Shown one piece after another: positions 32,200 through 43,422 of a stretch of 64,000 bases of DNA (its first letter is position 1; each line of letters opens with the position of its first letter). The notes below the pieces were generated by a model. It did no database searches. It was not told the origin of the DNA and saw only the letters and a list, made by a program, of their open reading frames with translations. The stretch covers positions 434,001 to 498,000 of the forward strand of contig NC_018204.1 of the NCBI RefSeq assembly GCF_000219625.1. Reading direction: 5' to 3'. The position numbers and the translations under genes were made by a program. Source of the stretch: Zymoseptoria tritici IPO323. Taxonomy: Eukaryota; Ascomycota; Dothideomycetes; Mycosphaerellales; Mycosphaerellaceae.

Positions 32200-33975
32200 A
32201 TGGACGCCCGTCCGACCACGTTCCACAGTACCACGCACGGTGCTAAGCAGACCGACCAGTCTACACAGTGTAACATCTCGTTCGCCGCCCCAAAACGTCC
32301 AGTGTATAACGGAGACACCACATTTGCGTTTCAATGGGCGCTTATCAGCACTATCGATGCGGCTCACGAGTTCGAGTCCTCCGCCGACACTCCCTGGACA
32401 AGACAATAAAGATCGCATGACTGGGCGAGATGCCCTTGGCGAGGCCATCGCGGCACTTTCTTCCTCATACCGTCGGACGAGATGGAGCTCAGGGTAAGGT
32501 GCCGAAGATGAGGCAGGAGGCAACTTTGGTTGCGGCGCTGTAACAGAGCCGCAAAGGTCTCATCTCACATCATATTCCGATCATGCGATGGACTGGACTG
32601 GAGACACTCGTGGCCGGTTCGCCGCGAAGGGCAAAGGCAATGGCATTTTGCGAAAGCAGAAAGCTCATTTTGCCAAAGTCCGCGCCGGAGAACACCCTAC
32701 CTGGACGGGCGGCCTGCGCGAGGGCTCTGCATCAAGAGAATCTCGGCCTGCGCAAGGGCTCTGCATCAAGACAATCTCGGCCACCGATGCTCGCAAGGTT
32801 CGAGCGTGGCTCGTTCAAAGGTGGGACATGGACAAGCGGCGACTTCGCGTCGATTCCCTACACCTGCGCCGCGTCCACGCGGCCGTATCCCTGGCATCAT
32901 GGAGCATCGGCGAGCGGGAACCGCACTTAACGGACGACACATCGCGGCTGACGACTGGACCAAGATGAATCTTAGGTAGCTAGAAAGATGCTGCTCGCTC
33001 AAAGGTATAAGGAGCAAAACACGGTGGAGACGAAGTGCCAATTTTGCGGTTTTCAAGGCGCCAGCCTCACGGATGAGCCCGTCTGATCGCATGCCTCAAG
33101 CTATGGGCATGAGGTGCATGACACGGTTTCTATTGTATCTCCATTTTACTCAGCAGGAAGTACGAATACATTTATGCTTCGACCTTCCACGAATGTGCCC
33201 GGTCGTGTTGAAGTTCTTCACGTTATATTTGGCAAGCGCTGCCTGCTTCCCGACAAGCCAGCGCGCCGCTTCCCTCCCGTCTCTGCCTTCCCCCATCCTT
33301 CGTTTACATCTCCATTCACTCTCACATCATCAATCCCGAACACGCTCCATGCATGTTCGCCAATCCCCTCGACTCGACGACCATCACCGCTGGCACCACT
33401 ACCATACGACATCGCTTCGAACGAAAAGCCCGCGCTTCCGACTATGCTGCATGTACCAATACACCTCCTCGCCAAATCTGGCTCATGGGCACTTGTCTTG
33501 GGAGGTTGGCGTTTGGCGAAGTCAGGCCGTATCCTATCAGACAGTTCTCCAAACTTGAAGACGTCCTTCGTGTGAGCTTGACGAGGTGGACTGAAGAAGA
33601 CGCTCTGAAGATGGTCGCAATGACAAACTTTCTGGGCATCCACTATGCCACTCGATACCCGAGGAGCGGTAAGACGCTAGCCGTCGTCTGGTGATGCTTG
33701 CACCGTCGCACAGCTGCTTGCCCTCCATGGGCGCGTAGCAGACACTGAACTCTCCAGAGACGCAGTTATTGTCTGGTGAAATCCCGGCAGTAACAGGACG
33801 ACCCGGGAGACAGCACTAACCTGACAGGATTCGATGGAGAGGCGGATAAGAAAGTAAGTGTCCTGCCCGCCAACTGTTCTGAGCAAACTTGACTTCGTTC
33901 ACCATTCTCGATTTCATCCATTATTCATCGACTACATCCGGCGAGTTCCTCCTTCGACAGCCCTCCTGCGACAAC
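32200..33975. other. no assembled gene; some open frames and a small tandem duplication
   Basis: 32200-32409 plus is a 69-codon frame with a strong start context (MDARPTTFHSTTHGAKQ) but no known motif. 32713-32779 holds a 33-bp tandem duplication (CTGCGCRAGGGCTCTGCATC). 33353-33694 plus ends with a coding-like part (KLEDVLRVSLTRWTEEDALK). None can be tied to a gene model. Confidence 0.35.
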
Positions 33976-34520
33976 CTACATCTTCCCAGCAGACTTCCTC
34001 GACCCGTTCAACATTATCAGCCGACCTTTGTTTTTGTTCAAGACCCACAGCGTTAGCCATGCCAAGTGCCGACTTTTCCACTGGTGCGTTGGGTCCGATT
34101 TCAACAACTTCAGATCGTCAATTCCGTCTTGAAACCAGTGCCCGAATCGGTGGTCCTGCAGATCAGCAGACGGCTTGCTATTACTGCAGCTCATGCTGAG
34201 CCAGGGAAACCTCTTGATGTCCTCAGGCCTCTCATCGGGCCAATCGCTTGAATCCGGAATCACCATCCGGGTCCTTTGCCGCATTTCAAACACCTGCACC
34301 AGCTACTCCTAGGCCGGCCATGTTTCTGACGGCCTCCACACCGGTCGCCAAGAGAGCCAGAGACCATTGGAGGAAAGCGGCGGCACTAGTTTCAACGAGG
34401 ATGAGGCAGAAGACGAGGCCGCCGATGTCTCTTACAATATGGCCAACACCGGGTGGAAACCAGCCAGCGCTATCGACCAGGTTGACGTATTGCGGCCGGT
34501 GCTCAGGAGGTAGAAGCCGG
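33976..34520 (-). pseudogene. possible relic of a membrane-protein gene (strand uncertain)
   Basis: Minus strand: 34520-34290 reads YVNLVDSAGWFPPGVGHIV then DIGGLVFCLILVETSAAAFL and LALLATGVEAVRNMAGLGVA, two hydrophobic segments. After a frame change 34299-33976 reads RMVIPDSSDWPDERPEDIKR and GHWFQDGIDDLKLLKSD, Trp-rich and open to 33976. The plus strand is also partly protein-like: MPSADFSTGALGPISTTSDR at 34059, and EDEAEDEAADVSYNMANTGW near 34400-34460. The two readings exclude each other. The lack of a joined model suggests decay. Confidence 0.3.
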
Positions 34521-36260
34521 TGGGATGAAATATGAGGTAGTAGAAGAAGACACGACAACACACGAACGAAAGGCAGTGTGCAGAAGAGAGACTTGAGTGG
34601 AAGATAGCTGGGCAAGAGTCTTCTTTGCAGCAGCGAAGATCACTAGTATCTCTACGTCCGCAGTCATGCGCCATCGACACTTCACTTGTCACATCTTTTC
34701 TTCCTGACTAGTCCTTGCTAATACCGCCCACGCTGCTTCTACCCTATCGCACCTCAGCACAGTCTCGCGACCGGTAGGTACTTTGCTACTGTTACCGCCA
34801 TCCTTCACCGATGCTGAGAAGGTTTCAAGTAGGGAGGGCTCGCGCGGTGTGGGTGGGCCAAGGCACTGTCACGCAATTCGAAGACGCGGCAACGTTATGA
34901 TAGGTGTGAAGGACGGTCATGGTGCTGATGAAGGCGTCGCCGGCGACGGAAATCCCGTCAAGATGATTGACCAACCAAGATCCATCTTCCGACCTTCCAC
35001 GCCCTTCGAGCACATCCGATGCAGTTTGCACTACAGGCATGAGAACGGCGCCGCATCGCGAGCTGTCAGCTGTATCGCCCGCACTGTAGAACCTCAATGC
35101 TGTCCAGAGTCGCTGAACTTAGTACGCGCCGCAATGACCATTGTCAAAAGTCTCGACCTCCGACTCCTTCGACCTGGACCTCGATCTATCCATTGCCGCA
35201 ACACACATTCCCTCTGACGGGAAAAATTGTCCCGACAGCGCACCGATGATAATTCGAACGTGATGGAGCGCGACATCAACGAGTGAGGTTGTGGGAGACG
35301 GGACGAGTCGAGGCACAATGGGAATAGTAAGGTAGTGGAGCAAATGGTAGCTGTTACTGAGCTCCACGCAGAACGGACAGCCGAACAAGAAGCAGGATAG
35401 ACGGGCCTCAAGCTGTAAGTATGCGGCTGTATGCCGCGGAGAATGCGACTGGAGCTTTTGAGACTGCCATATCGCAAGACCGCTGGGACTGCGTCAATAA
35501 CTGCAGGTGTATTGCTCTGCGAAACATGAGCTCGTGGGAGAACCTCGACCGTAATCCAACATCGTTTTCCGAGCAACCATTGATAGCAGGGACACGAAAG
35601 GAGCCAATGTGTCGCAGGGTATCTCCCGTCGAGTCCGAGAAATGCTGTCCAATCGGCTTGGTCATCATCTTGCCGCAGCCGTCTGAGTCTATGCGATCGC
35701 AATAAATCGGGGCGTGTATACTGCTGTGCGAGGCAGATATGGCGTGGGTCTGCTTGATTGACGACTCCGGTGCAGGAAGGTGGGGTGCCGTTGCGAGCAG
35801 CATTGCTGCAGCGGTTGCCGCGGCTGACGATTGAGGAATGTGACAGATCAAATTTCTGGATGCATATGGCACAGTTACACATCGAAAACGCAACATGTGG
35901 ACCGATGCCAGACATGCTTTGTGCAGTTTGTTGCGGTTGCCGCGGTTGATGATTGAGGAATGTGACAGATCGAATTTCTGGATGCATATGGCACATGGAA
36001 AACGTGATATGCGCACCAATGCCAGACACTCTTTGTGCAGTTTGTTTGACCACTACCTAATCGATGGCTTCCCAATCCTGTGGTGCAACTCCATCCATCT
36101 CTGAGAGAGGAGTCTGAAGTAATGCCATATACATATCATATTCCCTCTCAGCGTCCCTCGCCGCAACCAGCTTCGGCTTCACGTTCAGCTCCATCCATCT
36201 CTCTTTCATTGCATCCAACTGGGATCAAAGCTTCCTTCGCATCGATCGGGTCTTCCCAAT
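34521..36260. other. relics and a 122-bp tandem duplication
   Basis: Minus-strand pieces with hydrophobic character at 35388-35120 (SLVDVALHHVRIIIGALSGQ) and 35000-34880 (LDGISVAGDAFISTMTVLHT) may belong to the same lost gene as the previous entry. At 35815-36052 a segment starting TTGCCGCGGYTGAYGATTGA is tandemly duplicated with period 122 bp and about 85-90% identity. Confidence 0.4.
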
Positions 36261-36713
36261 ATGCCTCAAGAGGGCGCACCCCGAGCGGACGAGCCATCAC
36301 CACACCAAGTCAGACTAAGGGGTACGTTCAAATGTCGGCGACCGCACATATACGAAGGAACTCACCGCTGACTCGTGCCGCACGATAGGTTTCTGCAACC
36401 GTCAAGGCACACCACCACCCCGATACCAACTCATGTCCGATCGCAGAGGTGAGATGAGTTCAACAGATAGGACGAACGTGCGCTGACGTTGCGATGAATC
36501 ACAGGTGGACGTACGGCGTGGAGCTGTGTCGTCACGGTGCACGGCGTCGAGGTTCCTGCGCGCTTTTGGTACGATGGACCATGGATCAACAATGCCTGTG
36601 AAGATGCCGCCGAGCGGGCCCTGCACGTGGTCTCGCGCCGAGCACAACTTGATCAGGAACTGCAACAGGAGAGCAGTCGAGGCGTGGTCGATATGCTTCA
36701 GGCGGGTTGGTGA
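36261..36713 (+). CDS. 109-aa protein with a dsRBD-like fold, three exons
   Basis: Small double-stranded-RNA-binding-like protein. Exons 36261-36321, 36389-36448, 36505-36713; introns 67 bp (GTACGT, CTGAC, GATAG) and 56 bp (GTGAGA, CTGAC, CACAG), whose phases agree exactly. The product contains PPRYQLMSD, then WSCVVTVHGVEVPARFWYDG and NACEDAAERAL (residues about 31-84): the beta-strand pattern and the C-terminal helix (KxACEDAAxxAL) of dsRBD proteins. The basic KKxAK RNA-contact motif at the helix start is replaced by INNACED, so RNA binding is uncertain; in this family the fold may serve protein contacts. The tail is a Gln/Glu helix. No single unspliced frame shows the whole domain. Confidence 0.66.
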
Positions 36714-37298
36714 TTTCCTGGTCTTTTTCTTCCGCGGTTGGGCGTCAGGGGTCAGCGGAAGACGCTAATGACGAAAGTGGGAGGAACAGACAGGCTGGGA
36801 TAGATATACCAGGCTCATACGGGTTCGGCGATGTGGTGATTTTCTGTGGTGGAAGGAGGATTTGGCGAGTGACGGTCGGGGCGTGAGCCTTGAATTTGTT
36901 GACATGCGGCGGGAGTTGTCCACGAATGCTTCACGAGACCCAGACAGCGGATTGGTCGAATAAATGTAGGAGAGATCCTGTCAAAGCGGCGCAGATTGGC
37001 CCGCATATACCTGGCAAAGGACCGTTGTCAAAGTAGCCGATTCAGGTTTCATTCCCCTTCGTCACTTGGCCTTACGCTGACTTCCAGATCTTTCGTCTCC
37101 TGCTACTGCGCCTTCGATCCTGGAGGTGACACGACTATCGCGGCAAATTCTTATGCTTTGGGCGGATCGAACTGCGTCGACTGGGTATGGCAGTCTTGCC
37201 TGCATTCCTCGATATCGCGACATCCGACACGCACGCATATCCTAGCTTTCTCCCAGTAGTTGTCTTCGTGACCGGCGTATCCTCCACGACTCCACGGT

Positions 37299-37505
37299 CT
37301 ATTTGAAGGCCTCGACTTGGAGAGGTTGGTTGCAGTCGTCCAAATCCACCGTAGCAGCATCTGGCACCTCGTTGCTCGTGGCCCGAGTCTCAATGGCACT
37401 GCTCCTTGCTCCATCCTGAATGCAGGCGCGCTGTATATTCTGGTTGGATTCAAGAAATTCAGCTGATCGTCGTTTTCTTGATAGCTCTGTAGCAACGCCG
37501 TTCAT
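37299..37505 (-). CDS. 68-aa protein or last exon of a longer gene
   Basis: Unrecognised. From the ATG at 37505 the frame reads MNGVATELSRKRRSAEFLES and on through ACIQDGARSSAIETRATSNE to an acidic end. Codon use is good, and the frame stays open upstream for a further 25 codons without ATG (FIKLVAGTIGSSSTPG), so an upstream exon is likely. Candidate upstream exons at 37.6-37.95 kb (HASVDDFAGTAGKDVARRVA) have a GTATGC donor but do not join in phase. Confidence 0.35.
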   Translation of the reverse strand: MNGVATELSRKRRSAEFLESNQNIQRACIQDGARSSAIETRATSNEVPDAATVDLDDCNQPLQVEAFK

Positions 37506-38379
37506 GCCAGGAGTGCTTGAACTGCCAATCGTGCCAGCCACGAGTTTGATGAAGGGTGCACTTCAAGGACTTCTATACGGCTGAGTGTGTTACGCCACCG
37601 CAGCCCCTCCCCGACCTCGCTGCCCCAGCCTGGGATCTGACCGGCGGCTGGAAGCTTCCTCCATCATAAAAAGTGTAAGACGATTGTCGGAAATGGGGAG
37701 GCATACTTCAGCGAAGCGACGTGCATCGATGAAGCAACGGGACCGGTAAGAGTCTGTCTGCCGACATGAAGGTCGCGACTCTTCGAGCGACATCCTTGCC
37801 AGCGGTACCAGCGAAATCATCAACGGAGGCATGCGCAGGAAGAGACCTGCCTAGCTGCCATCCACAGGCTCGATCGCAGCCTCGGATCTGGCGATGAATA
37901 CGGGAAGGCGCCGGTCCAAGTGGGTACAGCGCACCACCTCTTCGTACCCAGCCGTCGTGCCGTGACCACCTCATCTCCCTCCTTCGGACAGTCGCCGAAA
38001 ACCACGCCTGATCTGCGCCACAAGGCTCCCTCCCGTACTGCGCTTTCCGGTAGTAAGAGGCGACGACACAATCAAGGACCGTTGTTTCAGAGGACGCCCA
38101 GAAAGAGAACCAAGGGAGTTACGAGAGATGAGAAGTGAAAAAGGCGATGCAGTGTGATGAGGTAGAAAACGGGAAAATGGGAGGGAGAAGGAAGGAGAGG
38201 GTGCTTTACAGGAAGCCTTGACGGGCTTGATCACGGGAAAGTCTCTGCCTCCAGCAGCGCCGACGGAGAGATCTCGCTGTCAGTCTTAAGTTGGATGCAG
38301 GAGTCTATTATTCTGTCAGCGCATCTGCGACAGCAGTTTTTGTACATTCCAGCGTCGTCCTCCCACCGCGCTGACGATG

Positions 38380-38897
38380 TGCGACAGGTGTGGGGGGACT
38401 CGGGCCTACCAGAAGGTTCGAAGATATGGCAGGAGGATCTCCGATCTCGGTTGACAAAGGATCTCGACCCGAGCCAAGCGTGGAAGACGTAGAGGTCGGT
38501 GCCTTGGAACTTCATCAGGTTTGGTATCGTGGAGAGGGTAGAAGTAGGGCACGATCTCACCGCTCGTGTCTCCGCGCATGAACGTCGTCAGTGAAGCATG
38601 AATGCAACCTTCACCGTGGTGTGGTCGACTGGGTCGAGATTCACGTAGTCCTGGCAGGGCCCATCTGCCCTGGGTCTGGCGGAGGTCTCGTAGTCATTGC
38701 CCAGCATACTCCAGATCGTCCCAGAACGGGTAGAAGTCATAGTCGTAGGACACGTAGTCGATTTCCGCGATGTTGTCCGCGTACCCCTGTTTCGGAACCC
38801 AGGAAGTGAAGGCGACGGCAGTTGTTTTTCCGACGTGCGATTGGCGATGACATGCCTCCATCGGCGCATGCTGGACTTTACGAGGAGGACCTGACAA
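38380..38897 (-). pseudogene. frameshifted gene of unknown family
   Basis: Starts MSGPPRKVQHAPMEACHRQS and runs to IDYVSYDYDFYPFWDDLEYA, where it hits TGA; the adjacent frame continues the same protein with NDYETSARPRADGPCQDYVN and VDHTTVKVAFMLH, then TGA. Another shift gives FMRGDTSGEIVPYFYPLHDT and PRLARVEILCQPRSEILLPY. The hand-overs lie within a few bases of each stop and lack splice sites, which fits one-base indels in a once continuous gene. The Tyr/Asp-rich sequence matches nothing I recognise. Confidence 0.4.
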
Positions 38898-39370
38898 CAG
38901 TTGGTCGCTCGCTGTGTCATTTCTGCGTGCTTCCGATCGCCGGTCTAGCCGGTGTTAGAAGTACCTTCGAATGGTCGCTTTGGTGTCGTTGTCCGCGGCG
39001 GCGGTGACGGGGCGAGTGGCTGTAACAAGACATTGCTCGTGCTCGACAGCAGCGCGGAAACAATGAGGAAATTAACAAAGTACGCATATGAGTTAAAGAT
39101 GTCCAAGTTGGCATATAATATTCGCGCCCAAGTACAAAAGAAAAATTCCGTCCAAAAAGTACAAAGGAGATTTTTTCCGCAAATACAAAAGGGAGAGCAG
39201 ATATCGCAACGTACGTTCTTTCACCCAGCGATCCCAGCGCCAGTCGTCGTCACATCACCACCGAGTTGCTCATGAGTGCCCGTCCTGCAGGCAACCCAAC
39301 CGTCAGTCTGACCGCCACAAGCACTTCCTTTTTCCGTCCAGGCACAGCATCTTTCCGGACTTGCGAGGCC

Positions 39371-40878
39371 TCAACGCCTAAATACGACGGTCCTGGTTTT
39401 CTTGGCCTGCTTCGGCATCATTCCGGAAGATGGAGGGCACACCTCAAAGGCACCCTCCAGCTCAGCGGCCTTCTTCTCCGCTTTCAACTTCAAGATGGCG
39501 TTGTAGACAAGCAGGTTCTGCGCCTGCTTCTGCGCGTCGGCCTGCTCCTTCGCCGCGTTCGCCTGGTCCTCGCTGTCGGCCTGCTTCTTCTCCGACAGAT
39601 GCTCCTGCCACCAGCGCTTGAAGTGCTCGAGTCGCTTAGCCGATTCGAATATGGCCTCGTCGTAGCTGGTGATTTCGACCTGTTCTCCGTAGTGCCAGTC
39701 TTCGAAGAGTGGGTGGGACACGGCTGCGTCGAAGATCGTCCGGGATACATGGGCCTCCAGCGCCTTGGCTTTGGCGACCTTGGCTTCGGCAGCCTTCTTT
39801 GCCTGGACTTCAGCGGTCTTCTTGGCCTGGGCCACAGCGGCCTTCTGTGCCTCGGCTTCGGCGGCCTTCTTTGCCAGGGCTTCGGCGGCCTTCTGTGCCA
39901 GGGCTTCAGCGTTCTTCTTGGCCTGGGCCACGGCGGCCTTCTGTGCCTGGGCTTCAGCGGCCTTCTCCGCAACTGTCTCCATCTCCTCCATCTCCATCTC
40001 CTCCTCCATCTCTGGGTTCACCTCGGCATCCGACTCGTACTCGAAGTACTCAGCCTCAGATTCAGCCTTAGGTTCGTGTTCAGGGCCGACGCATTCAAGA
40101 TACTCGGTCGCGCCCTCGACCAGGGCATCGATAGCTTTGTACGAGCGCGGATGCGGCTTTCTCGAGGGCAAGCTCGGAGTACCCTTGGGGCGCTCCACAG
40201 AAGTTTGGCCGAGGACAAAGTCGAAGGCGGGATCGATCCAGGCGAGGGTATAATCGGCCTAGAAGGTAGGAACAAGTCAGCTCGAGTTAACGGAGTGTAT
40301 GATATGAATACTAACCCAGGTAGCATCCCAGTCTGCCAGGCACCTCTGCGTGGGGTTGCGTTTGGTCTCGACCATGGCAGGCGAGAGCTTCTCGTTGGTA
40401 ATCCAGCGCTGCGTCCAGGCAAGGAGCTTCTTAGCGAGGATCTCGAACAGCTCCGAATCGGAGACGGTCCAGCCGACGGCATCCATGTAGCTGCGAGGAA
40501 TGTTAGCCAACATGTTAGCAAGAGTGTGAAAGAGGGAGACGTACGCGATCAACTCCTTCGGGCCCTGTGGAAGGCAGTGGGCGGAGACCTGATGCTTCGC
40601 GCACCAACCAAGAGCATTGCGGACCCAGGCAGGAGAGAAGCACAGCCGCTTATTGTCAAGCACCTGGGAGTATGAGAGGTTCTCGTAGGTCTGTACGTAT
40701 CAAATGTCAACGATAATGTTCCCGGGATGGACGCAATGAGGATTGTACATACGCGCAACCTGTCTTGGTTCATTTCGCGCTCGGAGGCGAGAAGCGGCTC
40801 GTCGTGGACCACGTTGCGGAGGTTGTACTTGGAGGACTTCTTTGGTGGTGACATGTCTGCTGGCGATGACGGATCCAA
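39371..40878 (-). CDS. 444-aa alanine-rich helical protein, four exons
   Basis: Unknown function, very well supported model. Exons 40878-40753, 40690-40545, 40490-40316, 40258-39371; introns 62, 54 and 57 bp with GTATGT/GTACGT/GTTAGT donors and branch sites GCTAAC or GCTGAC; phases fit throughout. The N-terminal 190 residues are a compact, Trp-containing domain (PAWVRNALGWCAKHQVSAHC; DAVGWTVSDSELFEILAKKL). An acidic linker (NPEMEEEMEMEEMETVAEK) leads to about 80 residues of AEA/AKK repeats, an uninterrupted alpha helix like those of TolA or LEA proteins. A second helical part follows (FKRWWQEHLSEKKQADSEDQ) and the end is basic. Probably an elongated cytosolic or nuclear protein. Confidence 0.82.
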
Positions 40879-41620
40879 TGTGGTGTGATTGAGATCCGAT
40901 AGGCGTCTGGGAGGAATTTAGGGAACAGTAAGAAAAAGGCAAAGAATTCAAAGATAAATACAAGGCGAAGAGATAGCAGAAAGGCTCCTCAGCAAGATTG
41001 TTGGTGGTTCGGAAGCTCGCTGATCAAGGAACGAACGCTTCTTCTCCCAATGGGGCACGCCGAACCGGCTGTCAACATCAATCTTGCTAAACGGGTGACC
41101 AGAAGCAAGACTGCTCAAGGTGGTGTCGGCTCAGCATTGTTAGTGGCCAATAATCCTGCTGATCCCGGGGAGCTCGGTTGGCAGCATCAATGCTATGTTC
41201 AATAGTCATTGCAGGGTACCCGTCCGGTAGCAGGAATCTTGTTACCAGGAATGTACTTGCCCGGATACTGCCATGGTTTTTTCATGACAAGCGAGCCACC
41301 AGCAGGTCCATGTTTGATCTTGTGGACCAGTGGCCCAACACAAGAGGTAAGGTATAGTGACTGTCGGTTGTGCGAGTCGCCCTGAATGGAATTCGCTATA
41401 GCAGGTCAGATCTGCCCCGGTTGACCATGCTTTCTTTGTTTTACCTTTCAAGCTCATCCACCCATTCTAAGTAGTCCATTTTCGCGATCGCATTTCATCC
41501 AGCAGCCAAAGAAGCCTCTAATCAAAGAATCCTCTCATTCCACTTGTCCCACCAAGGAGACCAACACATCTCTTTCGCAACACAACAATTCCCGCCACCA
41601 AATGATCAGCCGAGCGGCGT
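40879..41620. other. intergenic
   Basis: No supported gene. 41470-41600 is pyrimidine-rich and ends CCACCAAATG, resembling a 5' leader, but the following frame stops after six codons. Confidence 0.4.
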
Positions 41621-41689
41621 AGAGTGGTGAGCGTCAACGAGAGTAGCCACGTTGAAACTTTGAGAGATGGTGCAGACCAAGGTGACTTA

Positions 41690-41825
41690 TGGGAGGGCCA
41701 GATTGGCTTCGTTGGAGGCGGCTGGTTTGTTGGAGGCGGATGGTTTGTTGGAGGCGGCTTCGTTGGAGGCGGCTTCGTTGGAGGATGCTTCGTTGGAGGA
41801 TGCTTCGTTGGAGGATGCTTCGTGT
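41690..41825. repeat. 15-18-bp minisatellite open in several frames
   Basis: Units of the type TTCGTTGGAGGCGGC / TTCGTTGGAGGATGC repeat about eight times. Plus-strand frames read LLEADGLLEAASLEAASLED or FVGGGFVGGG; the minus strand reads NEASSNEASSNEAASNEAAS, which continues upstream through a good 52-bp intron (GTGAGC donor at 42030, GACGTAG acceptor) into an acidic stretch. The plus strand beyond ends VFLAILLIVILVALPS. The coding strand remains unresolved. Confidence 0.5.
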
Positions 41826-42147
41826 TCGACCTTCGACTTTCGACCTTGCGTGAACAGAATGTCTATACGGATTGCGGATGGAGTACAATTACATGTTGCT
41901 TCAATATCTCCAACGACTACCCTACGTCTCATTTTCCATCGTCGTCATCGCTTGCTGCGTGTACTGCAGCTCACCTTCCCATCACTGCCATGTTGGCCGT
42001 CCTCAGTTGATAGTGAAAGTCTTCCTCGCCATCCTCCTCATCGTCATCCTCGTCGCCCTCCCCTCTTAGTCGACACTGCCGTGCCCACGTCGAGAAGAAG
42101 AAGATACATCAAGCCGCCCGTCGCCCAGGTCAGCGCTCATGCTGCCA

Positions 42148-42855
42148 TCACGACGTGGCGTTCTCCTTCTCTCTACGCTTGGTGTCCGCTGCAACTTGCA
42201 AAAACCATCGCAGGTCCTCAATCTTGCACAAATCCTCCATCTCGGCATACAGTCTCAAAACTTCATCCCACTCGTAATTCCACGCCGCCTCGTAGAGGGG
42301 TTGCTGCAGCCGATTCTGGCGTACCAGGTGGTTTTCGATCAGCTGGGCGAGGTTGTGATCAATCACGGTCGATGGCTCTGATGCGATGTCGGAGGATGAG
42401 TGTTCCTCGATGGGATCGTCGTCGGTGTCGTCGTCGTCCGAGTCGAGAGCGGCGGCGGAGGGCATGTCCATGAGAGGTCCTTGGTCGAAACGGGAGAACT
42501 CGTGCACGGCTTCGACGTCGGCGGAGGTGTTGCTTTGAGGGAGATGCCGTCAGCTTTGACAACAACAATTGATGGCTTGGCGGAACCGCCAGAAAATACG
42601 GGAGACCAAAGCACCAAAAGCCACGAAAGTCCAAGCTTACCGTTGTGGTGTGTGATGAGCGATGCTCTTCTCGACTTTGCTCATCTCCACTCGGATGCTC
42701 TCACTCTCACGGTCGATGCTCTCACACCGAAGTCTCAAAACCTCGAGCTCATTCATTTGCTCTTCGAGTTGGCGGTTGTTCTCTTTGCGCAGAGCTTGCT
42801 TGGTGGTGATGTCTTTCGTGAGCTGGCGCTCGATCTGTTCCTTGGATTGAGGCAT
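42148..42855 (-). CDS. 199-aa coiled-coil protein, two exons
   Basis: Unrecognised. Exon 42855-42641, a 108-bp intron 42640-42533 (GTAAGC donor, GCTGACGG branch, CAAAG acceptor), exon 42532-42148. Residues 1-65 form a coiled coil (IERQLTKDITTKQALRKENN; ELEVLRLRCESIDRESESIR). The middle has an Asp run, and the C-terminal 80 residues are helical with aromatics (LYEAAWNYEWDEVLRLYAEM; DLRWFLQVAADTKRREKE). No membrane segment, so probably a soluble dimer. It is transcribed away from the gene at 43.4 kb; the 568-bp gap between them holds five 35-bp repeats. Confidence 0.74.
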
Positions 42856-43074
42856 CGAGGTTGGTTGGTTGACTTGGAGGGATGTGAAGGCTGCCGACTG
42901 ACGGAAATCAAGACAGTCACATCTGGTCGAGTGGTCCAAGAAATAATAAGTACCTGGAGGGGATGGATCAAGTTGCAGCAGTGACGCTGAGGAGGAATGC
43001 TGCTGCCACGCATGGTTCTGGCGAGCCTACTTGCTGAGATGCAATGCTTCTGGTCAAGGTACCAGGCAGGCTTC

Positions 43075-43254
43075 GTGGAAGCATGCATGGCCGACAGCAG
43101 TCCGACTGCGTGGAAGCATACATGACCGACAGCAGTCCGACTGCGTGGAAGCATACATGACCGACAGCAGTCCGACTGCGTGGAAGCATACATGACCGAC
43201 AGCAGTCCGACTGCGTGGAAGCATACATGATCGACAGCAGTCCGACTGCTGTCG
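43075..43254. repeat. five 35-bp tandem repeats ending in a 23-bp palindrome, shared promoter
   Basis: Unit GTGGAAGCATACATGACCGA followed by CAGCAGTCCGACTGC, at 43075, 43110, 43145, 43180 and 43215; copies 2-4 are identical. The last copy runs into TGTCG, making a perfect 11+1+11 palindrome CGACAGCAGTC-C-GACTGCTGTCG (43232-43254). It lies between divergent genes starting at 42855 and 43423. Confidence 0.9.
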
Positions 43255-43422
43255 TATGTGCCAAAGCGAATCGTAAAATTTCTATATATCTTGCTGGCTT
43301 TGAGCAGCCAATGTTCTCGACCTCGAACACACTTCGCTTTGCATTCATCACCACCGGAACATGTCCTCTTGACCACTCCTATACACACCCACCCTTCAGT
43401 GTCCATCCCTTCATCAATCATC

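Noticed and set aside
33353..33694. RWTEEDALKMV as a Myb/SANT DNA-binding domain
   Set aside because: Only a few residues resemble the first helix; the spaced tryptophans of Myb repeats are absent.
35094..36053. 319-codon minus-strand frame
   Set aside because: It crosses the 122-bp duplication, has patchy composition and competes with two other open frames; no motif or splice support.
39266..40675. 469-codon plus-strand frame
   Set aside because: Antisense shadow of the four-exon gene; it runs across that gene's introns and its Leu/Gly repeats mirror the Ala/Lys repeats.
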